From Dactylis glomerata (taxonomy: Eukaryota; Streptophyta; Magnoliopsida; Poales; Poaceae), in assembly GCA_007115705.1 (NCBI GenBank), contig QXEO01001036.1, positions 372,001 to 436,000 of the forward strand: DNA of 64,000 nucleotides, given 5' to 3'. Of the stretch, positions 21,891 through 32,910 are shown piece after piece; the first letter of the stretch is position 1; every line of letters begins with the position of its first letter. The position numbers and the translations under genes were made by a program. The notes below the pieces were generated by a model. It saw nothing but the letters and a program-made list of their open reading frames with translations, was not told where the DNA came from and searched no databases.

Positions 21891-22584
21891 TGTTAAAATA
21901 AATATACAGCCTAGCTCTTTGTATAGTTTGGACTTTTGGAGTAGTTGGCTAGTGCATCAATCTAATATGGTATCAGAGCCAGGAGGTCTCAAGTTCAAAC
22001 CCCCGCCCAACACACTATTTAATATACTCCAAATAGTTGCAGCCCCTATCTACCCACGTCTAGTGTCTTCCCGTTAGTCCAACCTAGACGTGAGGGATAG
22101 TGTTAAAATAAATATATAGCCTAGCTCTTTCTATAGTTCGGACTTTCAGAATAGTTGGCTAGTGCATCAATCTAATATGGTATCAGAGCCAGGAGGTCTC
22201 AAGTTTAAGCCCCGGCTAACGTACTATTTAATCTAAAAATAGTTGCATCCTCCCGTTTGTCCCACGTCTAGTGTCTTCCCGTTTGTCCAGCCTAGACGTG
22301 AGGGGGAGTGATAAATATAAAGTCTAGCCCTTTTCATCAGTATCAATCTAACATGGCATCACAGCTCCCGAGTTCAAATCCTGGCCAATGAAATATTAAA
22401 ATAAATATTTGCGGCCTTCCTAAAAAGATCCAATGATCCACGTACTAGGCCCGCGAGCCTAGATGTGTGTCTAGAAAAATCCCGCATGGGCCTAGACGTG
22501 AGGGGGGTGTTGAAATACAATTGCCTAGTCTCTTCCATCAGATCGGTCTTTTAGTCGAACTGGCTAGAGCATGCAATTCTAACA
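21891..22584 (+). mobile_element. Tandem TRIM (four short LTRs, three internal regions)
   Basis: LTRs of 77 bases lie at 21891-21967, 22101-22177 and 22508-22584. A shortened LTR of 45 bases lies at 22309-22353. LTRs 1 and 2 are followed directly by TGGTATCAGAGCCAGG, a site complementary to initiator-Met tRNA; behind LTR 3 it is degraded. Before LTRs 2-4 is a purine-rich CTAGACGTGAGGG tract. The whole array is flanked by CAAAC (21886-21890 and 22585-22589). Unit lengths are about 200 bases and there is no coding capacity. This fits a terminal-repeat retrotransposon in miniature that was amplified by recombination or template switching. Confidence 0.85.
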
Positions 22585-22589
22585 CAAAC

Positions 22590-23164
22590 CAACATGTATT
22601 CCAGATGTCGGGCAATCATTTTGCACTCATTTATGTTGCTTCATTCTCTACTTGTTTCAAGGGTGCAACTTCTGCAAGTACAGAAGATCTCTGAACTTAA
22701 TTCCTACTTGCGTGAGAAAGACGCGCGTGCGAGTATTCCAACTGCCATGAGATCACATTCTCAATCATTTTGCCTCCGATCCAAAATGTACATACTTCAA
22801 CATCTTTACCACTAAAATATTTTATACTTGCATTGGTCGAGGTTAATAAGGTTACATTTTCTGAAACATCTATGTTAGGTTTAGCCATTTACAAAAAGAG
22901 TTTCTAGCAAGGTGTTCAAGATAGGGTTCAGGGTTTAGGTTAGGTTGGCCATGTATCAAAGTATGTATTTTGGACGTTAACAAAGTATTTGAGATAAAAA
23001 TTTACCACCAATTGACCTAGAATCTGTTAAACATGTTGCCCGACTTGAAATTATATTTTTTTGATCAATCTAGTAATAACAATTTGATGTTTTGTAAGCT
23101 ACATAGTAAAGTTTTCTACATATGGTTAAAATCGGAAATATATTGCTAGGAAAAATACTTGTTT
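22590..23164. repeat. Duplicated spacer between B2 and C2, no gene
   Basis: This spacer matches 10740-11340 in unit 1 (TTTTGCACTCATTTATGTTGC, TTGGTCGAGGTTA, GCAAGGTGTTCAAGATAG). It is continued at 28741 after the LINE and Copia insertions. Confidence 0.7.
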
Positions 23165-23287
23165 TGAAGATCAAGATTTTCATGTGGTTCTTTCATAGAA
23201 AGGTAATTTTTACAAAGGACAATCTTCTAAAAAGGAATTGGAATGGTAATACCTCATGTTGTTTTTGCGGAAAAGATGAGACCATTC

Positions 23288-23421
23288 AAATAGAGGAACA
23301 AACGTTTTGGGTTGCGTGGAGGTCTGAGCCCTCCACCTCTTCTATTTATACTAGATCATATGGACAGATACAATTACAACAAGTCTCGTATATGTACGCA
23401 CAACTGATTCTGATTCTAACA
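23288..23421 (-). repeat. 3' LTR (134 bp) of the Copia element
   Basis: On the minus strand it starts TGTTAGAATC and ends CCTCTATTT, so the usual CA end is absent. The partner is 28027-28160. Confidence 0.85.
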
Positions 23422-23428
23422 CACCCCC

Positions 23429-26400
23429 TCAATCTAAACTATTACATACAAGATTTAGATTGATCTTAAATCGATCTAACATCTGTCGTGTGGCTGATTT
23501 AGTAAACATATCAGCCAGTTGATTATTAGAAGAGATAAACCTGACATCCAGTTCACCTGCTGCTACTCGCTCACGCACAAAATGGAAATGGATCTCAATG
23601 TGCTTAGTCCGAGCATGAAAGACTGGATTCGCCGTCAGGTATGTAACCCCAAGGTTATCGCACCATATGATGGGCATTCGCTGCTGTAACACACCAAGTT
23701 GTTTTAGTAAAGACTCTATCCAAATAGCTTCAGCAGCGCCATTAGCCAAAGCCTTATACCCAGCCTCGGTACTAGATCTTGAGACTGTAGGCTGTTTCTT
23801 TGAACTCCACGAGATGAGGTTAGGTCCAACAAACACAGCATAACCTCATGTGGATCTACGATCGTCCACGCATCCAGCCCAGTCAGCATCAGTAAAAATA
23901 CTAATTCTTGTAGAGGGAGACTTACGAATCTGCAAACCTGTCTGCAAAGTACCTTTGATATATCGCAATATTCGTTTGACAGCTTCCCAATGAACATCTG
24001 TAGGCTGAGAAAGAAACTGGCACACTTTGTTTACAGCAAAGGAAATGTCTGGACGAGTATGAGTCAAGTATTGTAAGCCTCCAACCACACTACGATACCG
24101 GAAAGAATCATCAGCACCTAGTGGTGTACCCGCGTCACGCGCTAAATGTTCTGTCGCACTCAGTGGAGTTGAAGTGGGGTTGCAATTCTCCATGTTGACT
24201 CGATGAAGGAGATCAAGAGCGTACTTTCTCTGTGTCAACGTCATGCCCCCAGAAGTGTAAGCCGCTTCAAGTCCAAGAAAATAGTCCAGCTTACCCATGT
24301 CCTTAATAGGAAAACTCTCCGAAAGAGACTGTACCAATCGATCAACCACGGAAGAAGTAGATCCAGCAATTATAATATCATCAACATATACCAGCATATA
24401 AATGCAAACATCACCTTGAGAGAAGATGAACAAAGACGTGTCGGCCTTGGAGGAGATAAAACCAAGCTGATAGAGACGCTCACTCAAACGAGCATACCAA
24501 GGACGGGGAGACTGCTTCAAACCATAAAGAGATCGCTGAAGCTTGCAAACATGAGACGGGTAGCGAGAATCCTCAAAACCAGGTGGCTGCTGCATATAGA
24601 CATCCTCGGATAGAAAACCATGCAAGAAAGCATTACTGACATCTACTTGTCGGAGGCTCCATCCACGAGAGACAGCTAGAGATAACACCAGCCGAACAGT
24701 CGCAGGTTTCACAACCGGACTGAAAGTATCTCCATAATCAATCCCATGCTGCTGAGTAAAACCACGAGCAACCAAGCGGGCCTTATGCTTGTCGACTGAA
24801 CCGTCGGGGCGATGCTTAGTTTTAAAAATCCATTTACTGCCAACAATATTAACACCAGGCGGGCGTGGAACCAATGTCCAAGTCTTGGTCTGAGAGAGTG
24901 CATCAAACTCAGCAGACATAGCCGCATACCACTTCGGCTCACGCAAAGCGTCATGATGAGAAACTGGAGCGGCAAAGAAGGCTCGTCGTCGAGAGTCATA
25001 GCGTACTGTACCATCAGTGTAAGCTTTTTCTTTCCGCATATGATCACGGTGTCGAGTCACCATCGGGTGTGCTTGAGTAGGTACATCAGCATGTGCTTGA
25101 GCAGGTACATCAGCAGGAGAAGCTACCAAAGGCGTCGCGGCCATGTTTGGCGAGGGCGACATGGGCTGCTCCAGCTCGAGGCGAGCTACATCGGTTGGGA
25201 AGACAGAGTTGGGACAGGCAGACCCAAGAGGCTCCGACCCGGACGACGATGTGACCGAAGCTGACACAGAATCTGTGCTAGAACAAGCTGCCCCGGGAGA
25301 AACTACCTCGGATGACGTGTTGTGCATGGAGCCCCCATGCACGTCAAGCACGTTTTGGCCAGGAGCCGTATCAAGCTGGACATGCGTAGCATCTGTGACA
25401 CTATTAGGTACCTGAGAAGGAAAAACAGCGCCTAAACCAGGCGAATTAGCAGTCAAATATGACAGGTCATAATTTCGCATTGATGCATTCGTAACCGGTT
25501 CATCTGAAGGAAAAGTGATAGCTTGTTCTAGAGTGGATACATCAACTGAAACGCCGGGAGTGGAAAACGAAAAAACTTTTTCATCAAAGACGACATCATG
25601 GGAGATAAAGATGCGTCCCGTGGAGCGATCCAAACACTTGTACCCCTTATGCATAGGACTATAGCCAAGAAAAACACAAGCCTTGGAGCGAAATTCTAAC
25701 TTATGAGAGTTGTATTTTCGAAGACTAGGCCGGCATGTGCAGCCAAAAATGCGAAGGAAGGAGTAGTTTGGTTGAACCCAAAGAAGATGAAACAAGGGTG
25801 TTTCTTTATTGATGACAGGTGTAGGCATGCGATTGATAAGGTAACATGCTGTGAGAAAAGCCTCATCCCAATAGCAAAGTGGAAGAGATAAATGAGCAAG
25901 AAGAGCTAGACCTGTTTCCACCAAGTGGCGATGCTTGCGCTCGGCGACGCCATTTTGTTGGGAGGTGTGAGGACAAGACACAGGGTGAGAAATCCCCATG
26001 CACTGAAAATAGCGATGCAATTTATGATATTCACCCCCCCCCCCCCCCCAATCAGACTGGACTGCTTTTATTTGTATTCAAAAGATGCTCGACGTGGGCT
26101 TGAAAGGCATAGAAAACTTGTTCAACATCAGATTTGTGTTTAAGGAGATAAATCCAATAGAAACGGGAGTAGTCATCCACAAAACTAACATAATACTTAT
26201 ACCCCCCAGAGGAAACACGAGCAGGGCCCCAAACATCGGAATGAATTAACTCAAGAGGTACAGTGCTAACACGAGAAGAGGTAGTATAGGATAATCGATG
26301 ACTTTTAGCACGCTGACAAGCATCACAAAGTAAAGATAAACTATCTGGAGAACACGAAAGATCATGTGTTTTAACAATATTGTGCACTACATTATTAGAT

Positions 26401-27914
26401 GGATGACCAAGACGTTGATGCCACTGCGACGATGAGACTTTGACACTAGCGGAAGCTTGACGAGAGATTGTTGAGGACACCTTGTCGAAAGGAATGGGGT
26501 AGAGTCCACCACAGCTTCTACCGTGAAGAAGTATTTTCTTCCTGACCTTGTCCTTAACACAGAAAAAATGATGGTGAAATTCAACAAACACGTCATTATC
26601 GGAAACAAGGCGATAAACCGATAGAAGATTTTTGCGAATACGGGGAACATGAAGAATATCTTTTAGATGAAGGGATGAACCGGTTAAATTAGAATGACCA
26701 ATGTGCGAAATTGACAAACCTGAACCATTTGCCACTTGAACTTGATCTTTCCCTTCGTTTCGCTCATGAACATGAAGACGTTCGAGGTCACTTGTCAGAT
26801 GATCTGTGGCTCCAGTATCCAAGTACCATGGTGGATTGTGGTGGTTGTTGTTGGAGCTTGTCGAGGCTGAATTTCCAGAACGATAGTTGTCCGGACGATA
26901 ATTAGGGTCAAAACGATTGCAGCAGTCTATCGCCTCATGACCCCAATTTCCACATAGCTGACAACGTGGGCGCCAGCGCCGCCTGTTGCCATTGCCACCA
27001 TTACGGGCATTGCCGTTGTTGCGGCTGTTGCTACCATTGCCTCCATTGCGGCCATTGCCACTGTTACCGCTAGTGCGGCCTTGCCCTTGCTGGCCTCCAT
27101 TGCCATAGGTGCGGTTTCCGCCCTGATAGCCGCCTTGAGGTGCAGAATTGTACTCCTGCATATGCGGGCGACTAGGGTTGCCATAGGACGAAGAACGCGA
27201 GGCGGCGTTGGCTGAAGATGACCACTCTTTGGCCTGAGCTTGCTGCGCCTCGAGTGCCTCGAAGGAGAGGACGCTGGAATAGAACTCAGCGTAAGGGGCT
27301 GAACGGTTGTTCAGAGTCAGCGAGGCGGCGATCGCCCTGTACGCAGAACCGAGACCGGTGATGATGTAGTCGACAAGCTCGTCGTTGGAGATAGGAGAAC
27401 CGGCGGCGGCCATGGTGTCGGCGAGCGCCTTCATCTTGTGCATGTACTCCGCAGCGGTCAGATCCTCCTTACGTAGCGTCTGGAGTTGACGATGGATGTG
27501 TCGAACATTGGCACGACTCTGGGCGCCGAATAGGGTATGGACGGATGTCCACACGGCGGCGGCGGTCTGGCAGCCGATTAACTGGCATGCAATCTCTGGT
27601 TCCATAGAACCGAGTAGTAGGCCGAGAACCTTCTGGTCCTGGATCCACCAGCGATGATTCGCGGGGTTGGGAACGTCCACAGCTTTGTCACCTTCGCCCT
27701 TGGTGATGGTCTTCTCCGGCGTGACCACCGACTCGTCGAGGTGACCATGGAGATCAGCTCCGGAGAGGTTGGGGAGGGTGAGTCCCTTCCATAGCATGAA
27801 GTTCCCCCGGTCCAGCCGGACGGGGATGGAAGCTGCGATCCCGACAGAAGCCGGCATGGATGAGGAGGCGGCGAGAGAGCCCATGGTTGAGAGCTGGAGT
27901 TGGCTCGACGTCAT
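23429..27914 (-). pseudogene. Copia gag-pol polyprotein, three lesions
   Basis: The start is MTSSQLQLSTMGSL at 27914. In order come the gag domain, a Gly/Asn/Arg-rich linker, the zinc knuckle CQLCGNWGHEAIDC, protease WYLDTGATDHLT, the pre-integrase HQRLGHPSNNVVH and CDACQRAKSH, and the integrase first Asp in IHSDVWGP. A frameshift near 26060 ends the first 620-residue frame. A run of 16 C (26034-26049) then codes for extra Gly beside the second catalytic Asp (QSDW). The next frame (23846-26020) holds the rest of integrase and RT with YVDDII. A TGA at 23846-23848 splits RNase H after TDADWAG, and the remainder (23429-23836) is open to the end. Such an element cannot make a full polyprotein. 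Confidence 0.85.
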
Positions 27915-28026
27915 GGCGTCAGTGTTGTTTCTCGATCTAACTCACGTCGAGAGAAGGAGGCAGATCGGATCGCTACGAGGCCGACGAAAACGAGAACACG
28001 GCGGCTCGGTAAAGGCTCTGTTACCA

Positions 28027-28160
28027 AAATAGAGGAACAAATGTTTTGGGTTGCGTGGAGGTCTGAGCCCTCCACCTCTTCTATTTATACTAGATCATAT
28101 GGACAGATACAATTACAACAAGTCTCGTATATGTACGCAGAACCGATACCGATTCTAACA
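28027..28160 (-). repeat. 5' LTR (134 bp) of the Copia element
   Basis: Same termini as the left copy, and followed on the minus strand by the primer binding site TGGTAACAGAGCC. A length of 134 bases is short for a Copia family. Confidence 0.85.
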
Positions 28161-29024
28161 CATTCAACATTTATTTTTTGAGTGCCCATTCACGAAAATT
28201 ATTTGGCGTATTGTTCATATGACGTTTGGTCTACTACCCCCTAAAAATGTTAAGAATCTCTTTGGCAATTGGTTAGCTGGCATTAACAAGCGAGATGTCA
28301 AGCAAATTCGAGTTGGGGTGTGTGCTATTATCTGGGCTATCTGGAATGCATGAAAATGATAAAGTTTTTAACAAAACAAGAGCTTCATCTATTTTGCAGG
28401 TTATACCGGTGGCTTTCCATTGGATCCGTATGTGATCCTATCTGCAGCCAGTGGAGGGTTGAGAGGCCATGAATATTGGGTGCAACTGTTTGGAGACGGT
28501 CGCACAGGTCTTATTCAGCCAATTCGGTTGGCGGCGTGATAATCGAATTACGGCATGTTGAGCTCTAGGGGTCTTGTGTTGTGGATTTTTAGGTGGTTAA
28601 TCTGTGTAGCCACTTTGAGTGATCCATGAGTTGTAATAATTACTTTTAAACTTTGGTGAATAAGTTAATAAATACTGGCCATATGCATCGATTTGATGCA
28701 GAGGCTGGGGACTGCCCCTTTTCGAAAAAAAAAGAAAAAAATATATCAGGGGAAGTAACCATAACACGGGATTAACTGTCCCGTGATAACTGATTAGACT
28801 ATCATTTCTCGTTCTTCACGGATGCTTCCGAGACCCCCTGCTCATGGAGTGTGATTGTGAGAGTGCAGAGTGAGAAGTGACTCTGATCCCACTCACATCA
28901 GAACAAATAACCCACATGCCACATTACTCCAAATAAAGCACCTTATTTCCGGGGCCTAGACAGATACAGGGCTTAAAGAAACAAAAACACGCAATCTATC
29001 AGAACGTGCTTAAAGAACTTGCGC

Positions 29025-29032
29025 TATAAATA
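29025..29032 (+). promoter_or_regulatory. TATA box of C2
   Basis: TATAAATA lies 119 bases before the C2 start, in the same context as C1. About 280 bases of conserved upstream sequence remain before the LINE poly-A tail at 28740, so distal elements are displaced by 5.6 kb. Confidence 0.75.
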
Positions 29033-29150
29033 AGCTCTGCCTCGCACACTTCATCACCAAACCAGCTCTCGCCTTCCCAGCTACAAAAACCACTAGCAGT
29101 ATCTCAAGCCCGGAGAGGAGGAGGAAGACGAGCAAGAAAAGAGAGCATCA

Positions 29151-29294
29151 ATGGAGTATGGGTATCCCAGCAACAACAGCTGCACCATCAAGGAGAAGAG
29201 GCCTCCGCTCAAGAGGGGCCAGCTCAAGGTGAACATAGCCAAGACCCTAGGCAGCCTCGTGGTGCCGGGCGCCAGGAACAGCTTCAGAAGATGA
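29151..29294 (+). CDS. Small basic peptide C2 (47 aa), RGQ-motif family, function unknown
   Basis: The frame starts MEYGYPSNNSCTIKEKRPP and carries PPLKRGQLKVNIAKTLGSLV at residues 18-37. It ends GARNSFRR like C1. One residue is added relative to C1, and a Cys is present at 11. In the conserved parts (KEKRPPLKRGQ and the last 16 residues) all six base differences from C1 are silent. The four residues between are more variable (L/V, N/Q, A/V). The IAK triplet is shared with P1 and P2, which links the two subfamilies. Promoter, leader and 3' flank match C1. Expression is expected to be TATA-driven, but no specific signal is evident. Confidence 0.7.
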   Translation: MEYGYPSNNSCTIKEKRPPLKRGQLKVNIAKTLGSLVVPGARNSFRR

Positions 29295-31170
29295 GATGAC
29301 TCCGAGCAGCAGTTTCTCGACCAAGCTAGTTAGAATTGTTGAGTGGTGCTTGATATGTATAGGGATCGTGTGCAAGTTGGGGAAGAGTTGTCTTAGCTAG
29401 GTTTGTGTTGGTTTTGCTCGAGTTTTCCTCTTTCTGCTCGCTCCAAGGCTCATAGCTCTTTGGGTTTGCTGCTTCCCCGGCAATAACGTTGTCCATGAGT
29501 AAAGAAAGGGAGATTGGAGCTTCATGTGTTTACGGAGTAGTAGCCAGCTAGTAGTGTGTAGCATGCTCCACTTTGGTGATGGTGGCAATGGAAATTAACA
29601 TGATTTGTTAACTGTTCTGTTTCTGAAGATTCATGCGTCCTTTTCTTTTTTCATCTGTCCAACTCTGAATTAAGTGAGTCCAGACTGAATACACTACGAT
29701 GCACTTGTTTCATGGATGTTGCATTGTCAATTTAGCTTGAAGCTTGCTTCCTGGTATCGGCTCCGCCATGGCGATGAAATCGTAACCCTGTACACGCACT
29801 CTTCAGTCTCAATTCCCGTCTGGACGAGTGGACGACCCGCCGGCGTCAGCACCCTACGCCGCCCACAGGCTTTGGTCACAACTCACAAGTGGGCAGCGAC
29901 GGCAGCCTCTATTTTTCCAGCGCTTCGTGGGTGCATGATATATGCATGCGGATGTGACTAACCATTGTCACCTGGCGGGCTAGGACACACAGACAGGACG
30001 CCGTCGCTGATGCAGCTCCATTGCGCGAGTCGATCGGGGTTGTGATCACTGATCAGTGATACGATAGAAAACCGATATGCTCCCACGAGATAACGATTTC
30101 TTTTTTGAAAAGACGGATCATATCTAAATGCCTTTTGCTGGTGCTAATCAAGCTGCATACACATAAGTAAGGATTCAATCTTCAGTCGAGGAAATCTTTT
30201 GGAGCATCAGTACATATGAGATACAATTCATGTATCTCTCGGAAGCCCGGACAAGATCCTTTCAATTAAAGTTGCTCCAGATTTGTTCAGTATAAAACAC
30301 TATCTAATGTGGTATGGCTGTATATCTTAAGAAGGCCAGTTTGCAGACTAGTATCCTCGCAAAAGCAATTTGTTAGCAAAACAGTAAGCAGTATAACATC
30401 GTCAACACGTAGCAATTTGTTTCCAAAATACGGATCATATCTGAATGCCTAATTGCCTATTCCTGGTGCTAATCAAACTGGATACACATAAGTAAAGATT
30501 CAATCTTCAATCGAGGAAATCTTGTGAAGCATCAGCATGTATGAGATATCATGTATCTCTCAGCAGCCCAGACAAGATCCCCTCAATTCAAGTTGTTCCA
30601 GATTTGTTCAATATAATACTCCTGCTATCTAATGTGGGTTTGCAGACTAGTATCCTCGCAAAAGCAATTTGTTAGAAAAACAGTAAGCCGTATCACATCG
30701 CCACCACGTAAGACTACCACTACTGGCGATTGTAATCGGCGATTAATCAAGTATAGCTCAAGCTCTGGAACGATACGCGCGCACTACTGGCGATTGTGAT
30801 CTGTGATTAACCAAGTGTAGCTCGAGCTCTGGAACGATAACAATACGCGCGCAATGATTAGTATCACAAGTTAGGCTGAAAGTTAACTCATGGATATTAA
30901 CGATGCGCGATCTGCAGATGAACTCGGTATCCAGTACCGAACTACCGCCACCCAAAAAGCTGAAGGTACTCCATTTCAGATTTGCCTCGCATGGAGAGGA
31001 TCGAGTTGAGCTAATCGAAATACGTTTTAGCACTAGCTAGTTTTGTGTTAGACAGCCGACTGATGTCTTAGAATTTGTTTATTTATAAGGAGCGAATGTT
31101 TGGATTTTATAACATTGAGCTAACGAAGCACATAACATGCATTGCGGATATTTGCATGCTTCAGTCACCC
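29295..31170 (+). repeat. Duplicated downstream region of C2, no gene
   Basis: This matches 11924-14260. It includes the two-copy tandem of period about 325 (30108-30700). It also holds a unit-2-specific local repeat of about 65 bases at 30720-30850 (CTACTGGCGATTGT and CTCTGGAACGATA each occur twice). It ends at the insertion target ATTACATAATATCATTT. Confidence 0.65.
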
Positions 31171-31187
31171 ATTACATAATATCATTT
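31171..31187. repeat. Insertion target ATTACATAATATCATTT, left copy
   Basis: A 17-base target-site duplication of the LINE at 31188-47315. The identical copy is 47316-47332. A diverged third copy, ATTACATAACGTCAT, is at 55496-55510 and closes the next retroelement. Two non-LTR insertions therefore used the same site. Confidence 0.9.
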
Positions 31188-32910
31188 GGTATGATGGTTA
31201 TGTATCGATGAAAGCAACGACGATGGCTAGCTCTGGTGACGTCACGTTAGGGTTAGGGGATCCGTTTCGTGCTCGTCCTCCATGGCCGGGATCTCCGATC
31301 TCGACGCGTTGGACTGCGTCGTATTCGATCCCTGGTTCGGATTCTCATCTCGAGGGTGGCTTGATTCTTCGCCACGCCGAGCGGAGACTGGTGTTGCTTG
31401 ATCAAGAAGGCATTGCGGTGGATGTTCGTCAAGCGGATCCAGTCGAACCGATCGAACCTGGCTTGGTTCTTGTTTTTCCGTTCTTTCGGGCTGTGGTCGG
31501 AGAGGTTTGGGCTTCGCCGATTGCTCCTTCGCGCCTGGGCCGATCTCCTTTGAGACCGCGTGGGGCGTTGGGGCCTCGTGCACTATTCCCCTCGGACAGT
31601 ATCCCGGTTGGTGTGGTTTCCAGGCCGGATCATGCCGATCTTGACCCAAAATCGGTGTCCCTTCCGTCGATGCAGGGCACGTGTCTGCCATTGACGTGTC
31701 AAGATCAGAGCTCGGGTGGAGCCGGGTCGGCTAGGGTAAATCCTTCGCGTCAGCAGATCCCATCTCATTCACATCAGATCTCACGCTATCAGCATATCTG
31801 GGATAAGGGGAGAGCGGCGGGGAATCCTAGGGTTGTCTTCGTCGACAAGGTGATCCGACCTACCATCCTTCGATCCGTGCAGCCGCCTTCCTGGAGAGGG
31901 ACGGTGAGCGGAGATCATCGGAGTTTCGCGTTGGTAGCTCGGTCGTCTTCTTCCATGTCTTCTTACGGGCGTGGAGGTCGGGGGGGTCCTCAGTACCCAT
32001 CTCGACCTAACTTCGCTCCGAGGAGGCCGCCTAGTGGATTTGCGGCTGGATCTTTCGATGGTGGTCAGATGCGGCCAAATCAGCAACAGCAAGATTCGAG
32101 GAGGGATTTCCAGGAGGGGAATCGGGATCGCGTGTAGGAACCTCCGCAAGATTATCAGCGCGATAACTATGGGACGAGAGGAGACCAAGAGGCGGATCAG
32201 CGTGGTCGGGATCAAGTGCGCCAAGCGAATCAGCGCCGTGGAGGCTTCAACAATCAAAGGTTCAACAGATCTCGTAGTAGAGACCCTCATGAGGTACGTC
32301 AGAACTCGAATCGGCTAGGTGTTAATGTTCCTCTTGATCGTCCTATTGGTTTAGCCCTTCGTGCTGAACCTAATCAGGGTAGTAGAGATCGTTGGGCTCA
32401 TCGTTCTGAGATGAGGGAGGTTGATTCTGACAACTCTGCTAACAACTCTTTGAGAGAGTTCAATCATAGAAGTAGTCAGGTTAACCAATCTACTGCTGCT
32501 TCTAATGTGAATGTAAGAAACAATGAGGATCATGATGATCAGAGACAGCAAAATCGGTCTCCTGGGTCTAACCGTGGTAACACCAATGCTGTGATTCCTG
32601 AGCGCTTTGTTCAGTTTAGAGAAAATAGAAATCAGGTTCTTCAGGCTGGCGACATTTGCCGAATCTGTGGTGATGTCCACGATGAAAATCTTGTGTTCTA
32701 TGAACCACAACCTTGGGAAGTTGTAGCCCCCTTTGTGGGCGTAGCTGTTCCAGGTAATGCCTTTTTTTTCATTCCAGATATTAGGAATGCTGCTCCTGCT
32801 AAGAAAATCTATCAAGGTGTGGTGGAAGTGCTTGAAGGAGATATTTCTGCCAATCAGTTGGAAAAAGAGTTTACTCAGTGGGCTGAAATAGCTGCAACTG
32901 GAGGTGGTAT

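Larger units (their letters stand above)
23288..28160 (-). mobile_element. Copia LTR retrotransposon with 134-bp LTRs, inactive
   Basis: It has two 134-base LTRs, the five-base duplication CATTC (23283-23287, 28161-28165), and a primer binding site TGGTAACAGAGCC read on the minus strand next to the right LTR (28014-28026). The internal region encodes gag-protease-integrase-RT-RNase H in Copia order. The LTRs differ at five positions by eye. It lies inside the truncated LINE, about 0.9 kb upstream of C2. Confidence 0.9.
23165..28740 (+). mobile_element. 5'-truncated LINE, split by a Copia element
   Basis: Left part 23165-23287 encodes KIKIFMWFFHRKVIFTKDN and CCFCGKDETIQ, the zinc-binding RT-associated region of plant LINEs. 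The right part from 28161 continues FFECPFTKIIWRI-like codons in broken frames, then a 3' UTR with GCATCGATTTGATGCAGAGGCTGGGG and an A-rich tail at 28725-28740. The comparable tail occurs at 56540-56585. The edges agree with the uninterrupted unit 1 sequence near 11330. It is inactive because most of ORF2 is missing. Confidence 0.75.

Noticed and set aside
21968..22190. TGGTATCAGAGCC repeats that might suggest tRNA genes or a CRISPR-like array
   Set aside because: They are primer binding sites placed directly after short LTRs. No tRNA fold, and repeat spacing is explained by the TRIM structure.
31142..31207. Upstream Met codons extending LINE ORF1 into the left flank
   Set aside because: They lie before or within the target-site duplication (31171-31187), outside the LINE.
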